Shown: positions 10,588 through 22,600 of the stretch, one piece after another | Layout: every line of letters starts with the position of its first letter | How positions within the stretch are numbered: position 1 is the stretch's first letter | Assembly (NCBI GenBank): GCA_018136815.1 | Contig: CM030932.1 | Location: 9,129,628 to 9,193,627, forward strand | From: Isochrysis galbana | Taxonomy: Eukaryota > Haptophyta > Isochrysidales > Isochrysidaceae | Length of the DNA stretch: 64,000 nucleotides | Direction of reading: 5' to 3' | Translations under genes and position numbers: made by a program | Notes under the pieces: generated by a model | The model's database searches: none | What the model was told of the DNA's origin: nothing | What the model saw: the letters and a program-made list of their open reading frames with translations, nothing else

Positions 10588-10697
10588 GGGCAGGGGCTGG
10601 GGTTGATTGTACGGGCCCACCCCGGGGGGTGTCCGCGATGGTGTGAGGGGGGCGCGAGGCCCCCATTGTCCCCCACTCATAAAAGTAGGTTCAAAGT
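10588..10697 (-). repeat. Inverted repeat arm (partner at 6058-6165)
   Basis: Reverse complement of 6058-6165; see that entry. It is separated from repeat A by about 60 bp. Confidence 0.75.
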
Positions 10698-12084
10698 GGG
10701 TGGGAGCGAGGCGCGCTCCAGGACCCTATCATTTATAATGATAGTTCGATATCGATCTAGATAGCTGCAGGGCACTATCACTATCGATCTAGATAGCATT
10801 TCCCCACTATCGAGTTCGATCCAGATACCAGATAGGCCTGAACCGAACTTGTTCCACACCTTAATAACGGGCCGCGAGGCAGGTGGAGGGAGTGATAAGG
10901 GATGTGGGCGTCGCTGCAGACTAGACGTGCAAGTGCAAGACCGCGCGCGCGTCGAGATTATTGAGAAGTTTTTTGTTGCCTTGTAGGTTCTTGTTTCTTT
11001 CTTCTCGGTCAAGGTGTTTGGCGAGCGAGTAGGTTGCTCTGTAGTTGGCAACTACTACCACACACGCTCTTCCAAAACCAAATTTGAACACAGCCAACGC
11101 ACGCTCTCTCACACCCCCACGTGGCTGCGCCGCATGCGGCTATGCATCAGACACATTGCACACGCACCTAGCATATGAGATGATTCGTGTCACCACATAG
11201 TACGTAGTGATGCCGCACACCGCTGAATCAACACGAGCAGCAATTCACGAATATGAAACATAGCTCGGCGACTAAGGTGTCGCCGCGCATCCCCCCGCCT
11301 AAGTAATGCACGCGTGCCGACACTGGGGGACGAGGACAGAGAGGACTGATGGATAACGAAGGCGCTGACCGCAACCGGAAGCATCGTGTCGCGGCATGGC
11401 AAGGACAACCGCTGTGCAAACCTCAACGCTCCCACGACATCTCCCATCATCATATGTATCCGTCCCAACTGCTCAATAGTAGCCTTCCCAAAAACCCCCA
11501 ACCCCATGAATGGCCCATCTCGGCACTCCCGGTAGCCCAGATCACCGTTGTCGCACAACGATGTTGACCACGGCCCCTCTACCAATGTGGCGATTCACAA
11601 GCGCCCGTGCTACCCTTCATGTGATTCTCCTCGGCAGCCGCATCTCAATGCAACTGCTCCGCCGCCGCCTCTCCACATGCTGTCAGTTCGATTACCGCGC
11701 GCTCTGCATGGATGGACTCAGTCTGCCGTTAGCGAGAATATCCTCTCACGCCCCTCCGCGCGTGATATCATTGCCAAGGGCGAGGCCGAGCAACCGCGCT
11801 CAAGCAAATCGAATAGTATGGTGAGAATTGTACGATGAGCCGTCTCCGGAGCTTCTGCCACAGTGTGCGTGCGTGCAGGCGGCGCGGCGACCTGGCACAC
11901 CCATACTAATCTCCGAGAGATCCCAACCCCTTACCCAATGCTTGTGGCGGCGGCGATGCCATCCATCAGATACATCCTGTGCCGCCACGTCATCGAGTGA
12001 CCATGGCGCTCCTGTGCTCGAGGACTGTACGTGCAAGATTATGCGCATTTGCACAATCTCTACTGGAAGCGCCGCCTAGGCAAG
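10698..12084. other. Intergenic region with short AT-rich palindromes, no supported gene
   Basis: Near 10725-10830 are repeated short palindromes of the type ATCGATCTAGATAG. The rest shows unrelated ORFs under 135 codons on both strands. One minus-strand stretch (GRIHMMMGDVVGALRFAQR near 11390-11450) is TPR-like and one plus-strand stretch (ILSRPSARDIIAKGE near 11740) is RPEL-like, but neither extends into a gene with credible splice signals. Confidence 0.4.
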
Positions 12085-12772
12085 CTACGTGATGACGCCA
12101 AGGTAGTCATCTCGGATGGTGCCAATGGCACGGATCTCATTGACATCAAAGTGAGTCCCCACAATCCGCAGGCGAACCTCGGAATCTGGTCTTATTCTGA
12201 TTGGCTGCTCGTCGGTCACTTGCGAGACGTAGCTGGCTGGGTTCGAGTTTTGGTCGAAGACCATGTCCGCAGGAATGGCATGCTTCGAGACGAAAACTGG
12301 TAATGGGCCCACCTCTGCGAAGAATCCCATCTTGTTCACCTTGGTCACTATCGCATCGAGCACCTCGCCCTGTAGCACGCCAACCGAGAGGTCATCAGTC
12401 AGTGGGGTGGTGAGAGCGCCAACAAGACACCTCTGGCGCAGGATGAACTGGGTGGCAAGCCGGGCCCGGGTTCACACCTCCTCTCCCCCTTCCCTGTCCA
12501 CCTACCCCCGCCTCTTTCCCTCTGCCCACCTTGAACGGTCGGAAGACTATGGCGTTGAACTTCATGGTGAACGATGTGATTCCACTGCCCTCCTTGATCT
12601 GCCCCTTGGACTGCGAGATGATCTGGGTCACCGTGATGATGTATCCATGCCTGCCGGAGCACGTGCCCTCGACGCTCTGCAGCAGCTTCTCCTTCAGGTG
12701 GTCTGTCACGTGTGGTCCGAGGAGGCGCGGGTGGAGGAGGAGCTCTCGCTCCATCGGGATGTGGAAGAACAT
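12085..12772 (-). CDS. RPB7: RNA polymerase II subunit RPB7
   Basis: Two exons, 12772-12530 and 12369-12085, join as FRPFK|GEVLDAIV and encode 175 residues, the usual RPB7 length. The N-terminal half (MFFHIPMERELLLHPRLLGP, EGTCSGRHGYIITV) is the RNP-like tip domain. The C-terminal half (NKMGFFAEVGPLPVFVSKH) is the OB/S1 fold, and the ending DDYLGVIT matches the conserved DDYLG-hydrophobic terminus. RPB7 pairs with RPB4 to form the stalk of RNA polymerase II in the nucleus, contacting nascent RNA and initiation factors. The 160-nt intron has a GTGGGC donor and CTACAG acceptor. The start ATG at 12772 gives the canonical MFFH start; longer upstream frames are low complexity. It is divergent from the TPR gene at 13753. 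Confidence 0.95.
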
Positions 12773-13752
12773 CCGGCCAAGGACGCCTCCCACCCGGAGA
12801 GAGAAGCCGCCGCCGCCCCGGCCAACCCACCTGCCCTTCACGCCTTCCGCCCCCCCCCCCCCCCCGACCCGCTTTCACTCTCTCCCCCCCCGCCCCCCAA
12901 CCCCCCGAACCCCCAGCGACTCTCTCGCGCGCTCCCCCTCCCCTCCTCGGGCCGCTCCCTACCCCCCCCCCCTCTCTCTCTCCTCTCTCTCCTCCCTCCC
13001 TCTCCTCCGTCTTTGACTTAAACTCGGGTGCTCTCTCCTTCTCCCTCCCTGGTGTACGATCTACTTTCTTCCCTAAATTCGGGTGCTCACCCATCAACCG
13101 ACACGGTGCGAGTGGTCTCTCCCCTCGCTCTTCCTTTCCTCTCTCCTTCCTCTTACGGTTTGTAATGAGGCCCGCCTCCTCCTCGTGCCCGTGCGTCGGG
13201 CCCCCGCTTCGTTTCCATTTCCTCTCCTTGCTCTCAGCACGATTTCTAACCACTTTCCTCACTCTCACCCTCTCTGATCGGCCTCGAGCTGCTGGGTCGG
13301 CGTCTCTCTCTTCCGAATAATAGATACTCTCCTCCTCTTCTCTCTCTTCACTTTGAAGCGTCTTTCCTCTCTCAATTCGCAATACCACACGAGTTCTAAG
13401 AAGAAGTAAGTCAGAGGTGTGAGAGGGCGCGGCGCGGGGAGATAGAGAGGGAGAGAGAGAGAGAGAGCTGCCAGCAACAGGACGTCACCACACTTCAAAC
13501 GTACTCTCACTCCACCTGGCGCTTTTTTTCTCTTATCCACCAGTGCTTCCCGCTCTCTCTCTCCTCGCTCGCGGTGCGGTGCGGGGGGGGGCGGTGCGGG
13601 GGGGGGGGGGGGGCGCCACCCGACACGTCGGCGGAAAGGGCGGGGAGGGCACCCCGCTGGTATCATACCGGGGGGGGGAGGGAGGGAAGAGAGGAAGCGA
13701 AAGGGTGGACGCCCCTCGCCCCCTCCTCTCCCCCGCCGCCGCCGCCGCCGTC
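12773..13752. promoter_or_regulatory. Divergent intergenic region between RPB7 and the TPR gene
   Basis: About 980 bp separate the two start codons. The region is C/T-rich on the RPB7 side, has a GA tract at about 13443-13466 and poly-G runs near 13584-13613 and 13669-13682. No TATA box is obvious. It probably holds both promoters; the open frames across it are low-complexity. Confidence 0.45.
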
Positions 13753-14693
13753 ATGGCGGAGCAGGCCGAGCGCTACAAGTCGCAGGGGAACGCGGCGCTG
13801 CAGGCCAAGATGTTCAGCGAGGCGGTCGACCTGTACACCAAGGTGTGGCGTCTACTCGCGCTCCCACGCCCACAATCCGTGAGCGCCCTCGCCTCAGAGC
13901 CCTCCCACCGCACGCCCAGGCCATTGCGCTCGACCCAAACTCTGCAATCTACTTCTCGAACCGCTCGGCTGCGTACGCCGCGATGGACCGGTGGCGCGAG
14001 GCACTGGATGACGCGAACGAGGCGACGATGCTCCAGCCCAAATGGGTCAAGGGCTACATTCGCAAGGGGGGAGCGCTCACGCACATGGGGCAGCATGAGG
14101 AGGCACGCAAAGCTTACCTCAAGGCCACACAGCTCGAGCCGCACAACCAGCAGGTAGCCGCGCTCCTTCAGCAAGCGGAGGAGGCCGTACGAAAGGCGGC
14201 GGAGGATGGCAAGGACTGGGAGAAGGACCTATGGTCTGACGAGGATGAAGAGGACACTGGGATGGATGCCCCGCAACCAAGCGGAAGTGATGGCGGCAGC
14301 AATGGGGTGCCTGCTGTATGCGGCGCCCATGCGCAGAGCGACCCCACGCGCGCGCCCGTGAAACGCGCGGGCGCCAAGCTCGTCCACGATTTGGAGCGGT
14401 CTCTCGCCGATGCATCTGCCGAGACGATGCGCTCAGCGCTCCGTGCTCTGGGCAAGGCTGACGCATCACTCGCACAAAAGATGCTGCACATGCTGGAGGG
14501 TCTGAATGCCGCATCATCTGAGGGAGAAGGCGAGGAGGACGATTCTGGGGATGAGGCCGAGCCGCAGGCCTCGCAGCGCAAACGGCGAAGAGACGAGTAT
14601 TTTGGCGTAAGCAGCAATAGCGCCAATGCATTCCCTGGAAGAGGTTCGAACAGGCGCCGGCGAGGGGGCGATGGATCCGACTCGGATGACTAA
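13753..14693 (+). CDS. TPR protein, STI1/Hop-like N-terminus with acidic-basic tail
   Basis: Exons 13753-13842 and 13920-14693 give 287 residues; the 77-nt intron splits the first TPR exactly between YTK and AIALDPNSAIYFSNRSAAYA. Three TPR motifs occupy about residues 4-110 (YKSQGNAALQAKMFSEAVDLY; then NRSAAYAAMDRWREALDDA; then RKGGALTHMGQHEEARKAY), with the Lys/Asn/Arg positions used by Hsp70/Hsp90-binding TPR clamps. The tail has acidic stretches (SDEDEED, EGEGEEDDSGDEAE), a helical segment (about 195-225) and a likely nuclear localisation signal (QRKRRRDEYFG). A co-chaperone or nuclear adaptor role is an inference; the exact orthologue is not clear. Confidence 0.85.
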
Positions 14694-16492
14694 GATCTAG
14701 GCAGAGTGGCGTCCTTGGTGCCACATACGGCCCCGCAGGCGGTTGGGCCCCACGAAATGTGCTGTCCCACAACTGATGGATGGTGCAGATTGGATGTCGC
14801 ATTAGGGGCTGTTGGTGTCACTCCCCCCGCTCTCGTTCGAACGGCGCCAAGCGGGTTCCACAAGCTCTTGTGCAACCTGGGGTTACATGGCATGGCAGAG
14901 AGCCTCGCCCCGCGATGAGTGCAGTACCACACCTTGCTAGTGGGACGCAATGGCAGTATGGTCGGACACGCTACTCAGTATCCGTGTGGCTTGCGAGACG
15001 AGGTCACCGTGAGCGTTAGAGAGGCCCTTGCTCAAACGTCCGCTCCGCAACCACTAGGTGCACAGCGCACAACCAGAAGTATGCCGCTGCCCAAAACTCG
15101 GTGCAGTGTGATGATGATCGCTGCTGCTAATGTTGTCGTGCTGTAGCGCACCAACAGATGCTGTGACTAGCTTCGCGTGACTTGCTGCGCTAGCTTTCTT
15201 CCAACTTGATAGTCAATGTGCATGCCATGTGCGGTGTGTGGTTGTCGTAACGAGTAGCAACGAAGGCCGGGACCTCGTCGTGCCTGTCCCCTGTTGGCGC
15301 GCCGGCGAGGGCCGCGGAGGGGCGATTAGCGACGAGGCGGCGGCGGGCATGCGAGCCAGCAGAAAACGCCCCCGGCAGCCTGCGTGCATGGCTGAGGCGC
15401 GCTGCACCGCGGGCGCGTCGATTAGCGGCCCGCCGCTTGCCCGCGCTCGCGCTCGCGCCGAACGTCGGCCCTCCGAGATGTGAGATGTTGATTGCTTTGG
15501 CCTGTTTTCGCGTTTTTTGGGCCACGCATCACGCATCGTTGTGGGTCTGCGGTGGGAGGTCTAAGGCCGAATAGGCACTGGATATGTGCTAGTATTGCCT
15601 ATTTATTCGGTCAGTGCTCAGTGGTCAGTGGGGAGCCCTCTATCGAAGTAAGGTCCCCCGGGCGTTCGTCGCTTATTCTGCGGAGGAACAATCGGGGGTA
15701 GATTAGGCCTTGGCAGGCAAATATCCACAAAATCGGACCCAATACCCAGCAAAAATGTTCACAATATATATATAATATTCAGCAATTTACAATTTACCTA
15801 CTACTAAATATGCAATATGCAGAAGATTAGCTCCAGTGTGCAGTGTTACGTGTTCGCGCTATAAATACCGCTAGCCAGATGCCACGAAAGGACACAACGA
15901 ACCCGCGCACACTCCGGCGGCCACACGAAGAAGACGTTCAACAGGCCTGCCCTGAACCCGCATTCTGAACTAGGCTGTTGCTCTTGCTCTTGGAAATGCA
16001 CCAGACAGCCACCAGCCACCAGCAGCTGGACCCCGGAAAGCCCGAAGAAAAAGGAATGAAGGGGGGAAAGGGAGGAGGGGAGGGGAGATAAGGGCGATGT
16101 CGTACTAGTGACAGGGAAACCTAGACCTAGTAGGCGAGTAGCCCAGAATCTTCAGATGTTTTTGGTAGTAAATACCAAATACCGTTAGCCATAGCCATAT
16201 AGCCATGCGCGCGAACAAGGCGCAGCAAGCGGGCGACGCCTATATGCCCAAACTTCGCTTCGGTATTTACGCGATGAAGATGAAGCCAAAATTTCGGTCA
16301 AAATTTCCATTTTGTGGGCCCACCCAAATTTCACCCAAAAAATCGCAAAACTCTGTCCGGGGCCAAGAAGCAAGAAGGTCGCGTCGTCGCGTCCGACCCC
16401 CAGACCCAGACCCAGAAGAACGATCGCTACTCCTACCCTTACATTAGAGCTCATCCATCGGTAATTTCTATTTCTAACTTCGACGTCGGCGA
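14694..16492. other. Intergenic, no supported gene
   Basis: The first part is GC-rich with overlapping unrelated ORFs on both strands (15190-15540). From about 15700 to 15860 it becomes AT-rich (AATATATATATAATATTC near 15762). A second AT-rich patch precedes the next gene (16140-16330). No splice-consistent coding sequence or RNA gene was found. Confidence 0.45.
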
Positions 16493-17314
16493 ATGTCGCT
16501 GGCTGCCGCCGTCGGCGCTCTCGTGCTGTCGGCCTCTTCTGCGTCGATGGCGGGCGCGGCGGTCAAGCGGCGCATCCTGTGCCTTCACGGGAAGGGAGAA
16601 TTCGGTGCGAGTTTCCTCACCACATTTGCCGAGCTCCGCCAAGCATGTGGCCCCGCCTTTGAGTGGGAAGCGATGGACGCACCTCACGAGGTGAGTGGCG
16701 GCCGTGCATGGTGGCTACTCCCACCGGGTGAGCGCAGCTTCACGGCGGAGGCATACGAGGGCGATGAGTTGAGTCTGGAGGCTATTGATGCCAAGTGGCA
16801 CCAGGGTTCATTCGACGGTGTGATGGGCTTCAGTCAGGTGCGCCTTGCGTGGACTGTGGGCGGGAGCACGGTTGACGTGAGACGGATCAGGCCCCTGCCC
16901 AACCCCGCCATAAGCACGGATGAGAGCCAGTGGAGCGAGCTGTGCACGCACCACCCTCCACTCATATAGGGCGCCATGCTGGCTGCAATCCTCGTCGCGC
17001 GCGCAGCCCTGGAGCCGGAAAATTCCAAGATAGCTCGTCCTCGGTTTGCTCTCATGTATGGTGCAGCATGGCCCAAGCCGTGGGGCTCACACCTCATGCG
17101 CGTGGAAGAAGTGGCGACGCCCGCGGCGACGAAGCCGGCCTCACTCCATATTCTTGGGCGGGCAGACAAGACCAATCCTCCCGAGCAGGGCGTAGAGGTG
17201 GCCAAGTATCTCGGTGGTGAAATCCAATGGCATGACGGCGGGCATTGCGTTGCGGCAGACGCCAATGATGCGGTTGCAAGCTTCCTTCAGCGGTGCGTAC
17301 CATCGAGCGAGTGA
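16493..17314 (+). CDS. FSH1-family serine hydrolase (alpha/beta fold)
   Basis: Two exons, 16493-16837 and 16970-17314, each 345 nt, give 229 residues. The family start RILCLHGKGEFGASF is at about 27-41. The nucleophile elbow GFSQG is rebuilt across the intron (GFSQ|GAML), and the acid and base of the triad are visible as GRADKTNPP and HDGGHCV. FSH1-type enzymes are small esterases/thioesterases of varied substrate. The first 25 residues are hydrophobic and could be a signal or organelle-targeting sequence; a second in-frame ATG at 16547 would give a cytosolic form. No neighbour suggests a pathway. Confidence 0.88.
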
Positions 17315-18348
17315 TGGCGAAGTTGTCTTGCGGTACGGTCTATGTCGGCGAGGTCACTTTCGTGTTGCACTTCGCCGAGGGCGATGTTCTCACTTTTGGT
17401 GAAACCGGAAAGGACCCTCGACGAGAATTGGCCGAGTTGAGGTGTCCGGGTCGGTCAGAGCGCGCCCGATCTAGCCCCTTGCGCGTTAGTGTTGCCCTTC
17501 GAGAACGGTGAGGCTGTTGGTGGTGGAACCAGAAGGGAAAGTCGACGAGAAGCTATCGCAGAGACAGGACGTTCGAGTAAGTCAGAATACGGCGGAGGTG
17601 AGTGAAAGCACGACCCTTGACGCTAGGGTAGTCAAACACTCTACCTGGAGTGGGGGGCGGAAATATTTTTGGGTGCACTATTGTTATCATAGGCATCGAA
17701 CGTGTGTGTGTTTTGGTTGGATTTTGTTCAAAACCTATTGATGATAGGCGTCAAAACGATCTTTGTTTCAGCGATGGAGCGCTATCGAATCCAGAGCATC
17801 TCTATTCTCTATCTCTATACTCAAAGCGGATTCCATGCTCAATAATCAATGGTCAATGGTTCGCCGCTCGCTCGATTCAACACCGAGGCTTCGCATCGCT
17901 CGTCAATTCATTCGTCTCTTTCTTTGTTTGTTAGAGCGGTCAAACACTATTTGAACTTCCAAGGGCGTAAAAATAAAAAAAGTCAGGATTTAGCCGAGGC
18001 CGAGGTAGCGCACCTTGGATTCCTCCCCCACAGCGGGCGGTGGAGTGGAGACGAGAAAAAAACTTTTAATATTCTCGCCTCACACGCGGCACTGGGTAAC
18101 GCTACCGTAGCCACGCCCATTCCCCCTCCTCACCCTCATTTCCCGCCTTGCGGCAACTCCCCTCGTGCTCTATCTATCTCCCGGATGGGACGTCAGGTAT
18201 CAGGTCGTAAGGGCTCGCCGGCCTTATACCTGATGTCAGCCTGATATCAGCCTGATATCAGGTTCAATATCAGGTTAGTATTATAAGGGTATTGTAATGT
18301 TATAATGATTATAAGGTAGTGTACGCTTACGACATATAACAACACATA
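17315..18348. other. Intergenic with transposon debris
   Basis: No gene supported. A GCGGTCAAACA fragment related to repeat G lies at 17932, and repeat F copy 1 lies at 18058-18170. Several CCTGATATCAGG-type palindromes follow at about 18185-18270, next to the hAT transposase remnant, and may belong to the end of that transposon. Confidence 0.45.
18058..18170 (+). repeat. Dispersed repeat F, copy 1
   Basis: CTTTTAATATTCTCGCCTC at the start and GCCTTGCGGCAACTCCCCTC near the end are shared with 58778-58889 in the same orientation, with a similar CCACGCCC-rich middle. Noncoding. Confidence 0.75.
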
Positions 18349-18725
18349 TCACTCGTCATCGGGCTCCTCCACTATCATCTCTAGGTCCCAAGGCAGCACG
18401 TGTGACTCCCAATCTTTCAGCAAATCCTCAAGCACAAGATTTGTGTGGCACCTCACAAGCCTCTCCACCGTGGATGCACCCAGCCTATTGCGCTTCTTTG
18501 AGTGGATCCAGTCTTGCACAGACCACGACCGCTCACATCCCGAAGCAGAACACGAAAGCGCAAGCAAACGGCAAGCAGCCCACTGAAGATGAGGCCATGA
18601 CGCTAAATAAATGTTCGCCCATTTGTACGAAGCCATCACTCGAGCGCGATTGGAGAATGCCACTTCATCATTAAGATCATGGAAGCCGAGCGGCAGCTCT
18701 CCCCTCCGGCGATAACGGTCTTCCG
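18349..18725 (-). pseudogene. hAT transposase C-terminal remnant
   Basis: Reading the minus strand, an open frame without a start runs from about 18725 to a stop at 18349. It contains HLQWAACRLLALSCSASGCE, RSWSVQDWIHSKKRNRLG and LVRCHTNLVLEDLL, the hallmark dimerisation domain of hAT transposases (SAxxxERxWS, IHSKKRNRL, NL). An in-frame stop just upstream and the absence of the DDE and BED parts show it is a fragment. It proves that hAT elements existed in this genome and could be related to the source that mobilised the element at 6416-6875. Confidence 0.85.
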
Positions 18726-19355
18726 ACCTTGTTTAGGTAAAGGAGACGGGGCCCTCCGTCCACCGTTTCTCCCAACTAGCAACTAGGACCGTAGGAGAAG
18801 AGTCGAGAGACGGGAAGGTGTGAACGGATGTGGCTGTGAAACCCAACAGCAACAGCCCCACAGCCCAGAGAGCCACAGAAGGCCTTGAATTTGTAAATAG
18901 CTCATTGGGTGCGGGTGGAGGGGCAGTTACTACTCCGCCCTCAACGGGCCCACGCGGCAACGCTTGCAGGGAGGGAGGGCCCCCATGGGGGTCGGGGGAG
19001 GGGGGGGGTGGGAAGGGGAGAGAAAGAGTAACGGTAGAGAGGCCCCAGGAGAGGAGTAGCCTCGTCCCATCGATCCATGAGATCCCAGTCCCTCTCGAAT
19101 AACCTCCCCTCCTCAGCCTTTCAAAGAGCTTCTGCTGCTTCTCTCTCACTCTGGCTGGCGACTTCACCACCAAGACCCAGCTCGCTCCCCCATGACAATT
19201 CTGCTAGTGTGGTGGAAGAACCTTTGTACGACGAGTCCCTTTCTCCATCGCGTGGTCGGTTCTCGATCAACGGCGACCGCTGAGAGGAAGTGTACTGGAG
19301 TGTGACTCTCTCACGGTATCTTCAAGTGTCCTTTCGATAGGTGAATTCTTTCTCT
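18726..19355. other. Upstream region of the surface protein
   Basis: GC-rich, with no supported gene. A 5' exon carrying the missing signal peptide of the next gene may lie here, but I could not identify one with a matching splice donor. Confidence 0.35.
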
Positions 19356-19555
19356 GAAGAGAGCAAGAGAGAGAGAAAGAGAGAGAGCAAGAAAGAGAGA
19401 GCGAGCGAGAGAGCGAGAGAGAGCGAGCGAGAGAGCGAGAGAGAGCGAGCGAGAGAGCGAGAGAGAGCGAGCGAGAGAGCGAGAGAGAGCGAGCGAGAGA
19501 GCGAGAGAGAGCGAGCGAGAGAGCGAGAGAGAGAGGGGGAGAGAGAGAGAGAGAG

Positions 19556-19627
<72 letters not shown>
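19356..19627. repeat. (GA)n / GAGC microsatellite
   Basis: About 270 bp of GA-dinucleotide with GCGAGCGAGA interruptions in the 5' part and a pure (GA)n run in the 3' part, ending about 50 bp before the first ATG of the surface-protein ORF. Both strands are open (RERERE or SLSLSL translations), which is an artefact of composition. Confidence 0.95.
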
Positions 19628-19629
<2 letters not shown>

Positions 19630-19674
19630 GGGGTTGGGGTGGGTGGGTGGGGTAGGGAGGGGAGACAGGCGCCG

Positions 19675-22600
19675 ATGCGCCAGCTCTCCCCGCCCACCTG
19701 CGCGCAGACGCAATTCACGTTCGAGCGCATCCGCCTCAATGGAACCCTTGCTACCAGCTCCAACTTCTGCAACACCAGGGTCTTCAGCAGAAGCACCTTC
19801 AGCATGGCGGATGAGCAGGAGTGCCTCCGCTATTACATCGACCCGTTCGACAGCAGTGTGCAGGTTGATCCCGACACCTACCAGGTCGACTGCTCGGGCG
19901 GCTGCGTGCCCTGCATCTATGGGCTCGTCCCGTGGGCAAAACCAGAGAATCCAAAGTATGGGTGCTATTCGGACTCGTCCTCCGAGACCTACGGATGTGG
20001 CCCTTCGCCACCACTGTCCCCACCGTCGCCTCCGCTCCACCCAGTGCCGTGGCTTCCACCGCCGCAGCCAGCCAGCCCACCACCACCTTCCCCACCTTCA
20101 CCCCCACCAGCGCCCCCGGGGGCGGAATGCCTGGCCACGGCGTTCACTGTGAACCGCGCACGCTTGAATGGCACGCTGGGCACCAGCTACAATTTCTGCA
20201 ACACTAGAGTGTACCAGAGCTCCACTTTCAAGGCGGTCGACGAGGAGGAGTGCCTCCGATACTACGTCGACCCGTTTGACAGCGACGTGCAGGTCAATGC
20301 GGAGACCTACCCGCTCGACTGCTCGGGCGGCTGCGTGCCCTGCATCTATGGGCTCGTCCCGTGGGCGAGCGTCCAGAACCCGACGTATGGATGCTACTCG
20401 GATTCGTCCTCCGAGACCTACGGATGTGGCCCTTCGCCACCACTATCCCCACCGTCGCCTCCGCTCCACCCGGTGCCGTGGCTTCCACCGCCGCAGCCAG
20501 CCAGCCCACCACCACCTTCCCCACCTTCACCCCCACCAGCGCCCCCGGGGGCGGAATGCCTGGCCACGGCGTTCACTGTGAACCGCGCACGCTTGAATGG
20601 CACGCTGGGCACCAGCTACAATTTCTGCAACACTAGAGTGTACCAGAGCTCCACTTTCAAGGCGGTCGACGAGGAGGAGTGCCTCCGATACTACGTCGAC
20701 CCGTTCGACAGCAGTGTGCAGGTTGATCCCGACACCTACCAGGTCGACTGCTCGGGCGGCTGCGTGCCCTGCATCTATGGGCTCGTCCCGTGGGCAAAAC
20801 CAGAGAATCCAAAGTATGGGTGCTATTCGGACTCGTCCTCCGAGACCTACGGATGTGGCCCTTCGCCACCACTGTCCCCACCGTCGCCTCCGCTCCACCC
20901 AGTGCCGTGGCTTCCACCGCCGCAGCCAGCCAGCCCACCACCACCTTCCCCACCTTCACCCCCACCAGCGCCCCCGGGGGCGGAATGCCTGGCCACGGCG
21001 TTCACTGTGAACCGCGCACGCTTGAATGGCACGCTGGGCACCAGCTACAATTTCTGCAACACTAGAGTGTACCAGAGCTCCACTTTCAAGGCGGTCGACG
21101 AGGAGGAGTGCCTCCGATACTACGTCGACCCGTTTGACAGCGACGTGCAGGTCAATGCGGAGACCTACCCGCTCGACTGCTCGGGCGGCTGCGTGCCCTG
21201 CATCTATGGGCTCGTCCCGTGGGCGAGCGTCCAGAACCCGACGTATGGATGCTACTCGGATTCGTCCTCCGAGACCTACGGATGCGATCCCTCACCACCT
21301 TTGCTCGTCCCGTCTCCGCCTCTCCTTCCGCCGCTTTTGCCACCATCTCCTCCGGCCACTCCATCTCCTCCGCCAAGTCCTCCGCCCAAGCCACCGCCGA
21401 TGCCGCCACCACCGCCGCCGCCGTCTGCGCCGATCGTGGGTCCACATGCGCCCCCGCCCCCCGCATCGCCGTCTCCGTTTCCGCCGCCACCACCGCCCAC
21501 CTCACCACCACCTCTCGCGCCGTCGCCCTCATTCCCGCCTCCCTCTTACCCCATGCCACCATCCCCACCGATGCCGCCGTCTCTGCCGCCCAAGGCTCCG
21601 CCTTCGCCATCGCCGTCCCTACCGCCGCCCGCCACCCCACCGCCGCCAGGATCTCCTCCATCCACCCCACCGCCGGACAGGCCGCCGCTGCCAATGCAGC
21701 CACCAAGCCCTCAGCCGCCGAGCCCACCGTCAGAGCCTCCTGCCCCTCCACCTCCTCTCGCGCCGCCACCGCTTCCCAATTCACCGACTCCCCCATCCAC
21801 TCCGCCCTCGCCGCCGCCGCCCCTTTTGCCATCGCCCAACCCCCCACCTCCTTCAGCTCCGCCAGATCCGCCTGCGAATCCGCCGCCCCCGCCACCCCTT
21901 GCCCCTCCCTCCGCACCCCCTTCGCCCCCGATGCCGCCACTTTCGCCTGGCGAATTGCTTTGGGCGTATGTGACATTCAAGGTGTCTAGCGACGCTGTGG
22001 CACGCCGACTCTCCTCTGGCCGTCGCCTCGCATTCGACGTTCCCTCGATCATGGACGCGACGCTGCAGCTCATCCCCAATGCCACCAATGTGCTCGTCAA
22101 CATTTCCACCCTAGCTTCAGGGCGGGAGCTGGCCGCCGTCTCCGTTGGGATCGACCGTGTGAGCGCTAGCCTCACACCCGCCGCAACCGAAGCTGTGATC
22201 CGGTCGGCGAATTTTCTCCCCGACTTGGAGGCTCTTCTAGGCACAACCTTGCTGCTCGAATGCTGCAGCACGGAGGTCGTCGTCTTCCCAGCACCAGCGC
22301 CGCCGCCGGCACTCGAGCTTTCAAGCACCGACCTAGGATTCGCATCTTTTGGCCAGGACACCGGCGGCTCAGGCATCGCCGATGCGGCGCTGCTAGGGGG
22401 CATAATAGGCGGGTTGCTCGCGCTCTGCTTGATCATTTTTATCGTCGTTTGCCTCTACCGACGGGGGCGCCGGAAGGCCATGGCTGTTGGGGCGAGCGAG
22501 CCACCCCCTACCAGAATGGCGACTACGGAGGATGGTAAGGAGGCCGCTCCACCGGAAGTCACGCCGCAGCGCACCCCTCCGCAGAGCACCCCGCCGAATT

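Noticed and set aside
11190-11840. TPR-like (minus) and RPEL-like (plus) peptide pieces
   Set aside because: Isolated 15-20-residue resemblances with no continuation, start or splice sites; kept only as notes on the intergenic region.
14706-15540. Several 60-110-codon ORFs on both strands
   Set aside because: No motif, splice context or consistent frame; GC-driven open frames.
19341-19655. Long open frame of RERERE / SLSLSL residues across the GA tract
   Set aside because: Pure composition effect of a dinucleotide repeat; open on both strands.
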